DNA of 5,955 bases from BRH-c25 sp029553855 (GTDB lineage Bacteria > Bacillota > Clostridia > Lutisporales > Lutisporaceae). The position numbers were made by a program, and so were the translations under genes. The notes beneath the pieces were generated by a model. It ran no database searches, had not been told where the DNA came from, and saw only the letters and a list, made by a program, of their open reading frames with translations. Position 1 is the stretch's first letter; each line of letters starts with the position of its first letter. Shown piece after piece: positions 4,788 to 5,955 of the stretch. The DNA is taken from assembly GCA_035375865.1 (NCBI GenBank), contig DAOSQO010000149.1, positions 1 to 5,955 of the forward strand, read 5' to 3'.

Positions 4788-5955
4788 ATGTCTGATACTT
4801 CAAGGTCATCAAAATTTACTAACATTGTTTCAGGGGGGGCTGTTGCCCTGCTTGTAGCCATTGCTGTTATCGTATTGATTGTGATGGGGGCTTTTCGCTT
4901 TAGCAGGCCAATTCCGGCAGTAGATGCTGCAAAAACAGAAGAAAATATTGTTTTACCGGGTGAGCTGAAGGTTACCTTCCCTGAACAAGGCCAGTCCGCT
5001 GTTGGAACCGATGTTTTCGGTGTAATAGCCTCTTCGCCGGATCAAACTCCTCTGCCAATTGCCAGTGTGGCAAAAACTATGACTGCATATATAACCCTGA
5101 AAACTTACCCTTTGAAGCCCGGCGAGGAAGGGCCAAGCTTGAAGATAACTGATGAGGATGTCGCCGGTTATAAATATGCGGTAGAAAATAAACATTCTTA
5201 TTTGCCCGTTGCTTTAGGGAAGGCGCTTACCGAGAGGCAGCTTATAATAGGCTTGATGCTGCCTTCGGGGAACAATGTGGCTGACACGTTAGGCCGATGG
5301 GTTTCGGGGAATGATGAGGCATTTATTAAAAAAATGAACGAAACAGCTAAAGACCTTGGGATGCTCAATACGCACTACGCCGATGCCAGCGGAGCAAATG
5401 AAGCTACTGTGAGCAATGCTGTCGATCAAATAATAATGGCACAGGCAGCCATGCAGGATCCGGCCTTTCGGGAAATAGTCGCCATGCCTGACGCGGTTCT
5501 TCCCGTTGCAGGAAAGGTATATAATGTAAATGCCATGTTAGGTAAAAATGGCATAGTAGGAATAAAAACCGGTTCCGGCGTTATTGCCGGCGGAAACTTT
5601 GTATCAGCTGCACCGATAGTAAACGGAAGTGAAAAGCATTATGTCATCGCTGCTGTGTTGGGCAGCAGGAAGCCTAACCAAAACCTGAAAAGTGCACTTG
5701 ATGCAAATGCACAGATTTTGGACCAGGTCAGGCCGCAGTTCAAAACTTTTACAATTGAGCCTCCGGCAAATGGCTTTGGTAAAATTACCACCCCCTGGCA
5801 TACAGAAAGTGAACTGACAGTAAATGAGCCTATACAGATCTTTGGCTATCCGGGTATGAAAATAGATTACTCGATAGATTCGCTTGAAATAAAGTTACCT
5901 GCCGCCCCGGGCACTGATGTTGCAACCCTTACAATTCGGACAGGTAAAACTTCCA
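4788..5955 (+). CDS. S11 family D-alanyl-D-alanine carboxypeptidase, 3'-truncated by window edge
   Basis: 389 codons are visible and the frame is open at the right edge. All three penicillin-binding motifs are present: S93-V-A-K96 (nucleophile and general base), S160-G-N162, and K260-T-G262. DASGANEATVS (199-209) is the usual S11 block between them. Family members remove the terminal D-Ala from peptidoglycan pentapeptides on the outer face of the membrane and so limit cross-linking. Residues 16-36 form one hydrophobic helix after a short polar N-terminus with basic residues. No obvious cleavage site follows, so the protein is probably held by an N-terminal signal anchor. From about residue 318 a beta-rich C-terminal domain begins, possibly PBP5_C-like. 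GGAGG (4778-4782) sits five bases before the ATG. A run of seven G (4833-4839) lies in codons 15-18. Family certain; exact role not. Confidence 0.93.
   Translation, partial: MSDTSRSSKFTNIVSGGAVALLVAIAVIVLIVMGAFRFSRPIPAVDAAKTEENIVLPGELKVTFPEQGQSAVGTDVFGVIASSPDQTPLPIASVAKTMTAYITLKTYPLKPGEEGPSLKITDEDVAGYKYAVENKHSYLPVALGKALTERQLIIGLMLPSGNNVADTLGRWVSGNDEAFIKKMNETAKDLGMLNTHYADASGANEATVSNAVDQIIMAQAAMQDPAFREIVAMPDAVLPVAGKVYNVNAMLGKNGIVGIKTGSGVIAGGNFVSAAPIVNGSEKHYVIAAVLGSRKPNQNLKSALDANAQILDQVRPQFKTFTIEPPANGFGKITTPWHTESELTVNEPIQIFGYPGMKIDYSIDSLEIKLPAAPGTDVATLTIRTGKTS

Noticed and set aside
1..5955. CRISPR array, rRNA or transposase gene.
   Set aside because: No regularly spaced repeats, rRNA signatures or transposase motifs were seen on either strand.

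Overview
The window looks like chromosomal DNA from a low-to-moderate GC, Gram-positive anaerobe of the Clostridia type. The evidence is the strong GGAGG-type ribosome binding sites, A+T-rich intergenic stretches with TATAAT -10 boxes, and a membrane-anchored S11 D,D-carboxypeptidase. No species can be named from the sequence alone. Six protein-coding genes are supported, two of them cut by the window edges, together with one probable gene remnant.

Layout. (1) Bases 2-886 (+) hold the C-terminal ~294 residues of an ornithine cyclodeaminase/mu-crystallin family NAD(P)-dependent enzyme. Its frame is open to the left edge, so the ATG at 164 is internal. (2) Bases 887-1196 hold a structured RNA-like segment resembling the 3' half of a group I intron core (P7, P8, P7', P9), then a strong intrinsic terminator, then an extended -10 promoter. 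(3) Bases 1197-1986 (+) hold an overlapping two-gene HEPN/MNT toxin-antitoxin operon: an MntA-type minimal nucleotidyltransferase followed by a HepT-type HEPN RNase, with all signature residues intact. A hairpin closely resembling the P9-like hairpin upstream of the operon lies just after it. (4) Bases 2046-3140 (-) hold an M24 family Xaa-Pro peptidase, convergent with the toxin operon. (5) A 355-bp divergent intergenic region carries the promoter of the next gene and a small repeat cluster. (6) Bases 3496-4389 (+) hold a GTG-started EamA/DMT family transporter. (7) Bases 4373-4649 look like a decayed small gene: a strong RBS and start at one end, an open frame and terminator at the other, no continuous frame between. 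(8) Bases 4788-5955 (+) hold the start of an S11 D-alanyl-D-alanine carboxypeptidase that runs off the right edge.

How the parts relate. The only tightly coupled unit is the mntA-hepT operon: the antitoxin is expected to AMPylate the toxin on the tyrosine of its RX4HXY motif. The other genes (amino-acid metabolism, proline peptide turnover, metabolite export, cell-wall trimming) look like ordinary housekeeping functions with separate promoters and terminators. The toxin operon lies between two similar GNRA-capped hairpins, and one of these belongs to a group I intron-like fragment. This suggests the interval 887-2045 is an accessory insertion between older genes. HEPN/MNT is a known system; the unexplained part is the RNA-like material flanking it.
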